A stretch of 64,000 nt of DNA. It comes from Streptomyces sp. CB01373 (lineage in GTDB: Bacteria > Actinomycetota > Actinomycetes > Streptomycetales > Streptomycetaceae). The position numbers and the translations under genes were made by a program. A model generated the notes under the pieces. It had not been told where the DNA came from. It saw nothing but the letters and a program-made list of their open reading frames with translations, and ran no database searches. This document shows, in pieces, positions 15,669 to 24,577 of the stretch. Numbering within the stretch: the first letter of the stretch is position 1; every line of letters starts with the position of its first letter. Location of the stretch: NCBI RefSeq assembly GCF_002803075.1, contig NZ_NNBK01000003.1, positions 62,001 through 126,000 on the forward strand, written 5' to 3'.

Positions 15669-18329
15669 TCAGGCGGCGGCCGCCTCCGGGGCCAGCGCGC
15701 CGCGCAGCCGGCGGGCCTGCGCGACCAGACGCGACGAGCCGCCCCGGTCCGCCGCCCGCGCAAGATGCGGCAGGTCGCCCCGCGCCCCCGACCGCTCGGC
15801 GCACTCGGCCGCCACGGCCAGCAGATCACCGAGCCCCCGTGCCGGCCCGTCCGGTTTGTCGGCGGCGAGGTCGGAGAGCAGCGGCGGCAGGGCATGGCCG
15901 AGCAGACCCCACACGGTGGCGTACGCCCCCGTGGCCGCGGCCGTGCGCAGCGACTCCGCCAGCCGCAGCGGCTTCACCGCGCCGTCCCGCACCAGCTCTC
16001 CGAGGTCCGCGCCGAGACGCGAGACGTCCAGCTGCCCGCGCGCGGCGAGGACGAGCAGCGCGTCCACGGCGGCCAGCCGGTCCTCCGGGTGCCGGGCGCC
16101 CAGCCCGTACGCCACACACAGGTGCGTCGCCTCGCCCGCCTCGCCGCCGGACTCGGCCAGCGGCGGAAGCACGGAGGCCGCGCCCCGCGTGTCGTCCACG
16201 GCCAGGGAGGACAGGTCCCGCAGGAGCCGCACGGCCACCAGTTCCCGCAGTTCGGGCAGCACGGCCAGCCAGTGGGGGCGCGGGGGGTAGTCCCAGTGGT
16301 AGCAGTAGCGGCTTTCCGTGAAGGCGCTGGACGGCTCGCCCAGCGCGCGGAAGGCATCGGGGAAGTCCTCTTGCAGCTCTATGAGTTCACCGGACTCCGC
16401 CAGTATTCGCGAGGCCGATGTGCGGCGCCGGATCGCCGGCAGCACGGGGGCGCCGGCGGTCAGCCAGCGGGCGAGCCGCCTCCCCTCCGCCGTGCCCAGG
16501 GCCGCCGCCCGCTCCGCCGCCGCCGCTGCCGCCGGGCGGTCCGCGCGCCGTACCCGGAGCAGCGCCTGCGCGAAGTCGGCCTCCGACACGCGTGCTCCCA
16601 GCCGCCGGTACGCGTCGAGCCGCTCCACCAGCTCGTCCGGCTCCAGCAGTCCCGTGCTCCAGGTGGGAGTCGAGAGCAGGAACGGCAGGGGATCCGTGCG
16701 CATCCGGCACGCCACCTCCCAGAGGCGGGTGTCGAAGGCCTGGGAGAGCGCGGTGTGCACGCAGGTACGGCCCGGTGTCCTGGCCCGGCCCGAGCCGCGC
16801 AGCGTGCCGGTCTTCAGCTTTCCCCGCAGTGTGACGAGCAGCAGGTCCAGGCCCCCGGCCGCGTCGAAGCTGCCCCGGGCGTCGCCGAATTGGTGATTGA
16901 GCCGCAGGTCGTAGTGCTGGTCGGTGCCGTCCCACCACCGGCGGGAGATCACCGGTTCCAGCGCCCGGAGCAGGGCGTCGCGGTCGCGGTGGGCGTGGCG
17001 CACCAGCCCGTCCAGGGCGCGTTCAAAACCGGTCACGTCGGTGTCGGACTCCAGCGCGGCCCCCACCTCCTCGGCGAGTTCGACGACCGACGCCGCCGCG
17101 GGGGCGAGGCGCGCCGGCTCGGGAACCAGCGGGAGCACCTCCTCGTACGCCGCGGCCGCCTCCACCGGTGCCGCGCCCAGCGATCCGACCGCCTGTGAGC
17201 GCAGCGGAGGGATCAACTCCTCTGCCGCGAGCGCGATGTCGGCACGCACCTCGGCGGAGCGGACCTTCTTCACATGCCGCTGGGCGAGCTTGAGCGCCCG
17301 TTCCTGCACACCGGCGTCCTCGTGCCCGAAGGCCTGCGCGACGGCGGGCAGCAGGTCGTCGGCCGCCGCGGCGTCGCGGGCGAGTACCTTGCCCAGCAGG
17401 ACGAGCTGGGCCCGCACCAGCTTGCGCTCCGGCCGGAACAGCACCGCACCGGAGACCTCGGCCAGGTGGCGATGCGACAGTTGCCCGTCCAGGGCCAGCG
17501 TGCCCAGCACCGACTGGGCGTGCGAAGCCACCGGGGGCACCGCGTCCGAGGTGAGCGCCATCCAGTCGGCCACCCGCTCCCGCTGCTCCTCGCGTGTCAG
17601 CGCCAAGGACGTCAGTACCCGCAGGAACGCCCGGTGGTCGGCGGTCGTGCCGCCGCGCAGCAGGCGCGCCACGCAGGCGTCGACCGTGGCCTTCCGGTCG
17701 AGTCGGCCCTCCGCCGTGAGCTGCCCGAGCGCCCCGTGCCAGCTGCCGGGTCCTTCGTCGGCCGCCCATTGCAGCAGGCCCCCGATGTCGTTCACCTCGA
17801 AGAGCGCGGCCACGAGCGGTACGAGGTGCGGGTCCGTGCGCAGCCGCTCCACCAAGGTGTTGCCGTGCCGCCATTCGCCGCCCACCTGCTGGGCCCAGCC
17901 TCGTACATAGGCGTCGGTCGTCGGCACCGGGCAGCCCGCCAGGCGCACCAGGGCGGACATCAGTTCGTAGGGCACCCCTGAACTGGCGGGCCGCTGGGCG
18001 AGCCGGTCCGCCAGATCGGCGAGCCACCCGGTCTCCCGGTCCGCGAGGACGCGGAGCAGCACGGCGGGGGAGACTCCCGGCCAGCGCATGTCGGCGGCCG
18101 AGATCCAGCTCGCCACGCCGGCCGCGCCGGTCTGGCACGCGACCCCGGCCACGTACAGCGCCGGGTACGCGCGGCGGGACGGCGTGTCCCAGCGGGTCGC
18201 TCTGAGCTCCTTGCGCAGAGCCTTCAACTCCGGGAAGTACGCCCGGCGTTCGGCGTCGGTCATGGCGTTCAGCAGACCGATCACCTCGGCCGTCCGCCCA
18301 GCCCGCACTGCCTCCATCAGCGATGTCAT
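15669..18329 (-). CDS. DUF6493 family protein
   Basis: 886 residues from ATG 18329, which overlaps the stop of the SWIM gene (ATGA). The start MTSLMEAVRAGRTAEVIGLL and long helical, leucine/alanine-rich repeats match the large DUF6493 proteins of actinomycetes. No enzyme motif is visible, and the build looks like an alpha-helical solenoid. It is co-translated with the SWIM zinc-finger protein, so the two probably work as one unit. The function is unknown. A short GC hairpin follows the stop at 15648-15662. Confidence 0.8.
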   Translation of the reverse strand: MTSLMEAVRAGRTAEVIGLLNAMTDAERRAYFPELKALRKELRATRWDTPSRRAYPALYVAGVACQTGAAGVASWISAADMRWPGVSPAVLLRVLADRETGWLADLADRLAQRPASSGVPYELMSALVRLAGCPVPTTDAYVRGWAQQVGGEWRHGNTLVERLRTDPHLVPLVAALFEVNDIGGLLQWAADEGPGSWHGALGQLTAEGRLDRKATVDACVARLLRGGTTADHRAFLRVLTSLALTREEQRERVADWMALTSDAVPPVASHAQSVLGTLALDGQLSHRHLAEVSGAVLFRPERKLVRAQLVLLGKVLARDAAAADDLLPAVAQAFGHEDAGVQERALKLAQRHVKKVRSAEVRADIALAAEELIPPLRSQAVGSLGAAPVEAAAAYEEVLPLVPEPARLAPAAASVVELAEEVGAALESDTDVTGFERALDGLVRHAHRDRDALLRALEPVISRRWWDGTDQHYDLRLNHQFGDARGSFDAAGGLDLLLVTLRGKLKTGTLRGSGRARTPGRTCVHTALSQAFDTRLWEVACRMRTDPLPFLLSTPTWSTGLLEPDELVERLDAYRRLGARVSEADFAQALLRVRRADRPAAAAAAERAAALGTAEGRRLARWLTAGAPVLPAIRRRTSASRILAESGELIELQEDFPDAFRALGEPSSAFTESRYCYHWDYPPRPHWLAVLPELRELVAVRLLRDLSSLAVDDTRGAASVLPPLAESGGEAGEATHLCVAYGLGARHPEDRLAAVDALLVLAARGQLDVSRLGADLGELVRDGAVKPLRLAESLRTAAATGAYATVWGLLGHALPPLLSDLAADKPDGPARGLGDLLAVAAECAERSGARGDLPHLARAADRGGSSRLVAQARRLRGALAPEAAAA

Positions 18330-19747
18330 CGCGCACCCCCGTCGACTCGTGCCACGTCCTGCCTCACAAGGTCCTGCTCCGATGAGGCGGCGCCCCGCCG
18401 CGCCATCCGCACCGCCAGCGCGTGTTTGCAGGGCCCGCGCCCGCCCCGGTACTTCGCCCACCACTGGCAACTGCAGCTGAGTACACCCTTGTCCTCACGC
18501 ACCCGGTGCGCGTGCCCGTCCTCGGCCGTCACCGTCGCCAGGGCGCCGTCGAGGGCGACCGCTCCCGCGGCGACGAGCGCGTGGGCGGCCCGCAGACGCG
18601 GGTTGTGCCGCTCGGCGCGATCCGCGTCGTAGGGCAGCTCCCGGTGGAAGTACGCCGCCTCCGCGGTGTCGTAGCCGACCCGGCCGGAGGTGCCGAGCCG
18701 GACCAGCGCCGCCCGGACCCGCTCCGGGGTGAGCCCGGAGGAGGCGGCGAGGTCGGCAATGTCGACGCGGGGTTCCCAGGCCAGCAGCACCGCGATCAGC
18801 TCCGCGTCCTCGGCCGCCTCGTCGGTGGCGAGCGCGTCCAGCACCCCGCCCTCGCCGGAGAACCCGCGCGAGGCGTCGGGCGACAGCGTCAGCGTCAGCC
18901 GCATGCCGGGCAGGACCGCCTCCCAGGCGCCGGCTGTGGCGGCGGCGCCCGCGACTGCCGGGCCGTACACGCGCAGGGCTGTCGCATGCCTCAGCACCCG
19001 CTGCAGCGCGGCAAGCCGCTCGGGCCCGGGCAGGCAGACCGCGCCCGGCACGGGCCGGGTGGTCGGCCGCAGGACGCGACCCGCCGGAACCACCCACCGC
19101 GGACCGCCCCCGGCACCCCGCGGCCCGCTCCGCGGCAGCGACCGCAGGAACCGCACGGCCTCGGGCGCCGGCAGTTCGGCCCGCAGATCGAAGCCGGCGG
19201 CTATGACCTGGGCCTCCGCGAACCCGCGCAGCCAACGGTCCGGCAGCGGCACCTTCTTCTCCACCACGGGTCCGTCCAGGGTGGTCACGGCCAGCTCTTC
19301 CGGGCCCACCCGCATATGGAGCGGATCGTCCGAACCGATCCGGGACAGCGCCTCGCGCAGCGGGTTGTTGACGTCGACGTTCGTCGTGCCGTGCCCCACC
19401 TCGCCGCCGTCCAGGCCGGAGCGCAGCACGTCCAGGCGCGCGTACACCCCGCAGCAGCCGGAGAAGGACTCGAAGCGCAGCCGGTCGCCGTTCCCCGTCA
19501 CCACCGGGTCGAGGGAGGCGCGCAACTGCGGCTGGTAATAGCGGGCGGCCGCCACGTCCGCCACCGCCAGCAGCCCGGCCGAGGCCACCTGAGGAGACGT
19601 CAGGAAGCCTGAGAAGAACCGCGGATGGTCCTGGACGCCCGAGGGCGTCGCACCCCTGGACGTCTCAAGTCCGAGGAGCTGTCCGCCCGCGGAGGGCTCC
19701 AGCGCGGAGGGTCGGCAATAGGCCACGGCCTGCAAGGATCGCGTCAT
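18326..19747 (-). CDS. SWIM zinc-finger protein
   Basis: 473 residues. Near the C-terminus the sequence VLSCSCQWWAKYRGGRGPCK, then HALAVRM, is a complete CxCx(n)CxH SWIM zinc site. Upstream are a mixed domain and a winged-helix-like stretch (VDIADLAASSGLTPERVRAA). Family members occur in gene clusters with MoxR ATPases and VWA proteins, but none is present here; the only partner is the overlapping DUF6493 gene. DNA or protein binding by the SWIM domain is likely. No wider function can be assigned. Confidence 0.88.
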   Translation of the reverse strand: MTRSLQAVAYCRPSALEPSAGGQLLGLETSRGATPSGVQDHPRFFSGFLTSPQVASAGLLAVADVAAARYYQPQLRASLDPVVTGNGDRLRFESFSGCCGVYARLDVLRSGLDGGEVGHGTTNVDVNNPLREALSRIGSDDPLHMRVGPEELAVTTLDGPVVEKKVPLPDRWLRGFAEAQVIAAGFDLRAELPAPEAVRFLRSLPRSGPRGAGGGPRWVVPAGRVLRPTTRPVPGAVCLPGPERLAALQRVLRHATALRVYGPAVAGAAATAGAWEAVLPGMRLTLTLSPDASRGFSGEGGVLDALATDEAAEDAELIAVLLAWEPRVDIADLAASSGLTPERVRAALVRLGTSGRVGYDTAEAAYFHRELPYDADRAERHNPRLRAAHALVAAGAVALDGALATVTAEDGHAHRVREDKGVLSCSCQWWAKYRGGRGPCKHALAVRMARRGAASSEQDLVRQDVARVDGGAR

Positions 19748-19876
19748 GGAAAAACCGTAGAAGCGACCACTGACAACCGGCCCCGACCTGCGGAAACCCC
19801 CTTCGCGGGACGGGGGGAGAGGTGGCGCCTCAGAGGGCGAGGCGCATGCGGTCGTGGTGCCCGGTCAGACGGTTGG

Positions 19877-20707
19877 TCAGTGGCTGCCGTCCAGGAGGAC
19901 GCGCGCGACCAGGGCCGGGTCGTCGTTCATCGGGACGTGCCCGCAGCCGGGCAGGCGCACGAGCCGGGCCCGGGGGATGATCTGCTTGGCGCGCACTCCC
20001 TGGCGGCGCACCAGCAGCCGGTCCTTGGTGCCCCAGGCCACGGTGACGGGGATGCCGGGCAGGACGTCGGCGAAGCGGACGCCGGCGCCCGTCCGGAGGA
20101 TCTCCTCGAATCCGCTCGCCCGCGCGAGGGCCAGGGTCTCGGCCACCACCGCTTCGGGCGAACGGCGCGCCGGACGGGCGTAGATGGTGCTGGTCAGGAC
20201 GGTGCGGCCGGCCGCCGTACGGGAGAGCCGCTCGACCAGTGGCAACGGCATCCGCCGGGCGAGCGCGCGCATCGTCCGCAGCACGCCGAAGGCGTAACGC
20301 CGCTCGGACTGCGTCCAGAACCCCGCCGGTGCCAGCGCGGTGACGGACCGTACGAGTTTTTCGCGGCCCAGTTCCAGGGCCAGCAGGCCGCCCAGGGAGT
20401 TGCCCGCCACATGGGGCCGTTCTATCTCCAGCGCCTCGCACAGGGCGCCCAGGACCACGTTCATCGTGGGCAGGTCGTGCCGGAGCCCCTCGGGCAGCGC
20501 GGGGGAGGCGCCGAAGCCCGGCAGGTCCACGGTGATCACCTCGCGTTCGGGCGCGAGCAGGTGGACCACCGGGTCCCAGGCCTGGCGGTGGTGTCCGATG
20601 CCGTGCAGCAGGAGGAGCGGTTCGCCGTCGCCTACGCGCGCGTAGGAGAGGCTCACGGTCCGCGGGCCGTGCGCGGAGGGAACCTCGAAGGAGACGGTGG
20701 CGGACAT
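19877..20707 (-). CDS. Alpha/beta-fold hydrolase
   Basis: 276 residues. LLLLHGIGHHRQAWDPVVHL gives the oxyanion-hole HG motif. HVAGNSLGGLLALELG is the nucleophile elbow with Ser in GNSLGG, WGTKDRLL supplies the acid, and LPGCGHVPMNDDP the catalytic His. All catalytic residues are therefore present. The substrate is unknown; it looks like a soluble esterase or epoxide-hydrolase-type enzyme. The start at 20707 lies about 55 bp from the palindrome at 20763-20776. Confidence 0.88.
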   Translation of the reverse strand: MSATVSFEVPSAHGPRTVSLSYARVGDGEPLLLLHGIGHHRQAWDPVVHLLAPEREVITVDLPGFGASPALPEGLRHDLPTMNVVLGALCEALEIERPHVAGNSLGGLLALELGREKLVRSVTALAPAGFWTQSERRYAFGVLRTMRALARRMPLPLVERLSRTAAGRTVLTSTIYARPARRSPEAVVAETLALARASGFEEILRTGAGVRFADVLPGIPVTVAWGTKDRLLVRRQGVRAKQIIPRARLVRLPGCGHVPMNDDPALVARVLLDGSH

Positions 20708-20762
20708 GGGTGCTCCTCATGGGGGATGCCGACAACGGTGGTAGACAGACTGTCAGCAATTG

Positions 20763-20776
20763 CTACCGACCGGTAG
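20763..20776. promoter_or_regulatory. Perfect palindrome CTACCG-AC-CGGTAG, TetR-type operator candidate
   Basis: Two 6-bp arms with a 2-bp spacer lie in the 172-bp gap between the divergent hydrolase and sigJ-like genes. Its shape is that of a TetR-family operator, but no TetR gene is next to it. Confidence 0.5.
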
Positions 20777-20879
20777 GCCCCGGACGGGACGAGGTCCGAA
20801 ACGCCAACGCCGTTCTTCGGCCACGGAGGGCGCACCCCGGCCCGGCGCGCCTGGACACGAACGCCGGGCGTCGGCTGGG

Positions 20880-21770
20880 ATGAGGGGCGTGACCACCGAT
20901 ACCGGCACCGAAGTCTTCGAAGAGCACCGCCCCGTCCTCATGGGAGTCGCCTACCGCATGCTCGGGCGGGTCGCGGACGCCGAGGACGTGCTCCAGGAGG
21001 CCTGGCTGCGCTGGTCCGCCGCCGACCGGAGCGCCGTGCGCGAGCCGCGCGGCTACCTGGTGCGGGTCACCACCCGGCTCGCCATCGACCGGCTCCGCCG
21101 GATCAAGGCGAGCGGCGAGTCGTACGTCGGCCCCTGGCTGCCGGAACCGCTGGTCACTGATCTCACGCAGACCGTCCCGGACGCGGAGGAGCGGGCCGTC
21201 CTCGCCGACTCCGTGTCACTCGCCGTGCTGGTCGTCCTGGAGACGCTGTCGCCGCTGGAGCGCGCGGTGTTCGTCCTGAGAGAGGCCTTCGGCTGTCCGT
21301 ACGCGGAGATCGCCGCCCTGCTCGACCGAGGCGAGCCCGCGGTCCGCCAACTGGCCGGCCGGGCCCGCAGGCACGTCGGCGAACGGCGGCCGCGCTACGA
21401 GGCCGACCCCGACCAGCGTCGCGACCTCACCGAGCGGTTCCTGGCCGCGGCGGCGGACGGTGACCTGGAGGGGCTGATGTCGCTGCTCGCGCCCGACGTC
21501 CGCCTGGTGGGCGACAGCGGGGGCAAGGCCAGGGCGCCGTTGCGGGTCCTGAAGAGTGCCGACAAGGTGGGCCGCTTCCTGGTCGGCGTGGCGCACAAGG
21601 GCATCCCGGACCCGTCCGTCCGCTTCCTGGAGATCAACGGCGGCCCCGCCGTGCTGATGCTGTCCGGGGGCAAGCCCGACAGCGTCTTCCAGCTCGATGT
21701 GGGCGACGGGCGCGTCCAGGCCGTTTACATCGTCCGGAACCCCGACAAGCTGCGGTCCCTGACCGCCTGA
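20880..21770 (+). CDS. sigJ: SigJ-like ECF sigma factor (SnoaL-tailed, ECF41 type)
   Basis: About 296 residues from ATG 20880; GTG 20889 is an equally possible start. Region 2 is EEHRPVLMGVAYRMLGRVAD, then AEDVLQEAWLRW. Region 4 is LSPLERAVFVLREAFGCPYA, then EIAALLDRGEPAVRQLAGRA. The C-terminal 110 residues form an SnoaL-like domain (RDLTERFLAAAADGDLEGLM). This build defines the ECF41/SigJ group, in which the tail takes part in regulating the factor in place of an anti-sigma protein. No anti-sigma gene is adjacent, in keeping with that. Target promoters are unknown. Confidence 0.88.
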   Translation: MRGVTTDTGTEVFEEHRPVLMGVAYRMLGRVADAEDVLQEAWLRWSAADRSAVREPRGYLVRVTTRLAIDRLRRIKASGESYVGPWLPEPLVTDLTQTVPDAEERAVLADSVSLAVLVVLETLSPLERAVFVLREAFGCPYAEIAALLDRGEPAVRQLAGRARRHVGERRPRYEADPDQRRDLTERFLAAAADGDLEGLMSLLAPDVRLVGDSGGKARAPLRVLKSADKVGRFLVGVAHKGIPDPSVRFLEINGGPAVLMLSGGKPDSVFQLDVGDGRVQAVYIVRNPDKLRSLTA

Positions 21771-21861
21771 ACCCAGCCGGCTCCCGGCGCTTCCGGCGTC
21801 GTGCGAACGGCTTGTGAACACCGCGCGACATGCTCCTGTGCGCTGTCCGAGGGAACGAGGA

Positions 21862-21896
21862 TTGGTCTTGACCAAGGGTGGGGGCCGCTTTATCGT
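21862..21896 (+). promoter_or_regulatory. Sigma-70-type promoter overlapped by a DasR-type (dre-like) palindrome
   Basis: TTGACC at 21868-21873 and TATCGT at 21891-21896 are spaced by 17 bp, a good housekeeping promoter. The -35 lies inside the palindrome TTGGTC-TT-GACCAA (21862-21875). Its core TGGTCTTGACCA differs at one of 12 positions from the published DasR-responsive element TGGTCTAGACCA. Occupancy would block the promoter. The binder could be DasR itself or the GntR protein encoded 80 bp downstream. Confidence 0.7.
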
Positions 21897-21972
21897 CGCA
21901 GATAAGTACAACAACCTTTAATAAACAAGGGCGCTAAAACGCGGCCGGATCACGGCGATTGCGGAGGACAGG

Positions 21973-22734
21973 GTGGGGACCACGCAGCTGGAATCGGTGC
22001 CGGAGCCGAAGTACTGGCATCTCAAGACCTTGCTCAGCGAGGCACTGGACTCCGAGTTCTCGGTGGGCGAGATCCTGCCCAACGAACGAGAGCTCGCCGC
22101 CCGCTTCGGCGTGGCCCGTGCCACGCTGCGCCAGGCGCTGGAGCAGCTGGAGCTGGAGGGACGGCTGCAGCGCCGCCGCGGTGTCGGTACGACCGTCGCA
22201 CCGCCACGCGTGGGTGTGGCCGTCGGCACCGAGCAGCACGCCTGGCCGGGAGCGTCCGGCGACGCCTGGCAGAGCGTCGACTGCACCCGGGCCGTCGCGC
22301 CGGCCGCGATCGCCGACGCCCTGGAGGTTGGCCACGAGGAGCCCGTGCACATGGTGCGCCGCTCCCGGATGAGCCACGGCCAGCCGGTCGCCGCCGAGCT
22401 GCTCTACGTTCCGGACGCGTCCGTGCCCGACCTGAGCGCCATCGACGCGCCCTCCGGGCCGGCACGCGCGCGTGCCGTGCTGCGCGAGCTGCACCGCCTC
22501 GGGCTGGAGGGCCAGGACCGCTCGGTCGAGCTCGGCTCGGCCCGCGCGGACGACGCCAAGGAGCTCGACCGGCTGCCCGGCGCCCCCGTCCTCGTCGTCA
22601 CCACCCGCTTCGTCGTCGAGGGACGCACGGCCGCGATCTCCGTGGCCACCTACCGCGCCGACACCTGCCGCCTGACCTTCGGCGACTCGGGCGGCGTGGA
22701 AATACACCACGGCCCGCACCAGCAGGCGTCCTAG
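21973..22734 (+). CDS. GntR-family (HutC/UTRA) transcriptional regulator, DasR-like
   Basis: 253 residues from the GTG at 21973, with GGAGG 6 nt upstream. The N-terminal winged helix (YWHLKTLLSEALDSEFSVGE, then ELAARFGVARATLRQALEQL) is followed by a UTRA effector domain (residues about 95-245, with RSRMSHGQPVAAELLYVP). UTRA regulators usually sense sugar phosphates or related metabolites. The dre-like operator over its own promoter suggests autorepression, or control by DasR. No metabolic operon lies beside it. Confidence 0.88.
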   Translation: MGTTQLESVPEPKYWHLKTLLSEALDSEFSVGEILPNERELAARFGVARATLRQALEQLELEGRLQRRRGVGTTVAPPRVGVAVGTEQHAWPGASGDAWQSVDCTRAVAPAAIADALEVGHEEPVHMVRRSRMSHGQPVAAELLYVPDASVPDLSAIDAPSGPARARAVLRELHRLGLEGQDRSVELGSARADDAKELDRLPGAPVLVVTTRFVVEGRTAAISVATYRADTCRLTFGDSGGVEIHHGPHQQAS

Positions 22735-22781
22735 CCGACGGCCTCTCTGACCGGCAGGTCTCCTGACCGGCGTCACCCGCC

Positions 22782-23232
22782 CTGGACCGGTCGGCTGTCA
22801 CCGCGACCGACGACCCCCCACCGGGAGCGGTCGGCCATCATCGGGAGGGACGGCCCCCGGCTGCCCTCCCAGGCTGGCTCGTCGCCGGGACCAGCGGCCC
22901 TCACCGGGACGGCGGCCCTCACCGCGACCCGTCGGTCGCCACTGGGAGGGGCGCCCCCTGGCTCCCCCCAGGGCGGCTCGTCGCCGGGACAGGCGACCCC
23001 TCACCGGGAGCAGTCGGCTGTCACCGGGACCGGTGGCCCTCACCGGGAGGGGCGGCCGTCACCGGGAGGGGTGGCCGTCACTGGGAGGGGCCCCGGCCGC
23101 CCCCGGGGCGGCTCGTGGCCGGGACAGGCGACCCTCCACCGGAGCGGTCGGCTGTCACCGGGACCCGTGGCCGTCAGCGGGATCGGCGGCTCTCACGGGG
23201 ACCGGTCGGCCGTCACAGGGAGGGCGGATCCT
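22782..23232. repeat. Degenerate 19-bp tandem repeat array
   Basis: About 450 bp between the GntR gene and the ROK gene consist of imperfect units of the type GGTGGCCGTCACCGGGAGG. Four units follow one another exactly in phase at 23012-23030, 23031-23049, 23050-23068 and 23069-23087. A longer module, GGCTCGTCGCCGGGAC, recurs at 22876, 22975 and (one change) 23110, showing a higher-order repeat. The unit length is not a multiple of three, so the array is unlikely to be coding. Confidence 0.85.
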
Positions 23233-23244
23233 CACGCCGGCCCC

Positions 23245-24408
23245 TCACCATGCCCGGCGGGCCGTCGCTGCGCCCTCGACCGCGAACAACTGCTCCTCGA
23301 CGTGGTCGAGGGCCAGACGGAGCGCGCCCGTCGCCACGGCTGCCTCGCCGAGCATCGACAAGGTCACCTTGGGCGGCCGCAGGCAGTAGCGGTCCAGTTC
23401 GCGCCGCAGTGGCTCGAGGACGCCGTCCAGCCCGGCCGCCCAGCCGCCGATGACGACGAGTTCCGGGTCCAGGGCCAGGGCCAGCGCCGCCACGTCGTGG
23501 ACGAGCCGCTGGATGAAACGCTCGACGGCCGCGCCGGCCCGCAGGTCACCCCGGCGGGCCAGCGCGAAGACCTCGGCCACCGCCCGCTCGTCCAGCGGAT
23601 GCAGCGGCTGGTCCGTCGTCGACAGCAGCGTCTCGGGGGTCGCCTCCCGGCCCAGCAGGTGCAGCGCGCCGATCTCACCGGCGGCCCCGCCGAACCCGCG
23701 GTGCAGCCGCCCGCCGATCAGTGAACCGGCGCCCGGGCTCAGCCCCGCCAGCACGAAGACCATGTCGTCGCACTCGGTGGCGGCGCCCTTCCAGTGCTCG
23801 GCCACCGCCGCAGCGTTCGCGTCGTTCTCGACCAGCACCGGGCACTTGAACGAACGGCTCAGCCGTTCACCCAGGTGCAGGCCGGTCCACCCGGGCAGCG
23901 CCGTGCCCAGCCGTACCGTGCCGTCCGCCTCGACGATCCCGGGCGTGCCGACCCCGACGGCCCGCAGCGAACTGCGCGGGACACCGGCCCTGCGCAGCAG
24001 TTCGGCGACCGCGCCGCGCAGCCGCTCCAGCCGCTCGTCCGCCCCGGCGGTCTCCTCCACGTCCTTGGCCTGGGAACCCACCACGCGGCCGTCCAGGTCG
24101 GCCAGCAGCGCGGCGACCCGGTGCGCGCCGATCTCCAGGCCCAGCAGATGCCCGGCCTCGGCCCGGAACCGGAACCGGCGCGCGGGCCGTCCCTGCCGTC
24201 GTGCGGCGCCCTCCTCGGCCGCCTTCTCGACGACGAGTCCCGCCTCGATCAGGCCCTCCACGACGCCCTCGACCGTCGGCCGGGACAGCCCCGTCACCCG
24301 GGTGATCTCCGTGAGCGTCGCGCAGTCCGTGGCACGCAGCGCGTGCAGCACCACCGCGGAGTTGATCCTTCGCAGCAGCGAGGGATCCCCGCCGGTCAGC
24401 CGCCCCAC
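23245..24408 (-). CDS. ROK-family transcriptional regulator
   Basis: 387 residues from the GTG at 24408 behind AGGAC. The N-terminal winged helix (LLRRINSAVVLHALRATDCA, then LTEITRVTGLSRPTVEGVVE) precedes the ROK sugar-kinase-like domain (LLGLEIGAHRVAALLADLDG, VGVGTPGIVEADG, VLVENDANAAAVAEHWKGAA, GFGGAAGEIGALHLLG). The CxCGxxGC zinc motif of active ROK kinases is missing, which fits a repressor rather than an enzyme. It probably responds to a sugar. It ends directly beside the 19-bp repeat array. Confidence 0.88.
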   Translation of the reverse strand: MGRLTGGDPSLLRRINSAVVLHALRATDCATLTEITRVTGLSRPTVEGVVEGLIEAGLVVEKAAEEGAARRQGRPARRFRFRAEAGHLLGLEIGAHRVAALLADLDGRVVGSQAKDVEETAGADERLERLRGAVAELLRRAGVPRSSLRAVGVGTPGIVEADGTVRLGTALPGWTGLHLGERLSRSFKCPVLVENDANAAAVAEHWKGAATECDDMVFVLAGLSPGAGSLIGGRLHRGFGGAAGEIGALHLLGREATPETLLSTTDQPLHPLDERAVAEVFALARRGDLRAGAAVERFIQRLVHDVAALALALDPELVVIGGWAAGLDGVLEPLRRELDRYCLRPPKVTLSMLGEAAVATGALRLALDHVEEQLFAVEGAATARRAW

Positions 24409-24577
24409 CGTCCGTCCTCCCAGCTCGTGCGCGTGTTGGGCGGATCGTACTCGGCACGGGCCGGGGCGGCGAGCGCCGGGCACGGCACGAGCCCGCGCCC
24501 GGCGGAGCGCCCCCGCCCCTGGGGTGCGGCCGCTGACGCCCCGCCAGTTGTCAGTGGGGGCCGCTTTACTGGAGCAC

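Noticed and set aside
22798..23043. Arg/Gly-rich frame across the 19-bp repeats
   Set aside because: The repeat period of 19 shifts frame at every unit, so an encoded repeat protein is not credible.
22782..23232. CRISPR array
   Set aside because: Units are contiguous and degenerate, with no unique spacers and no cas genes.
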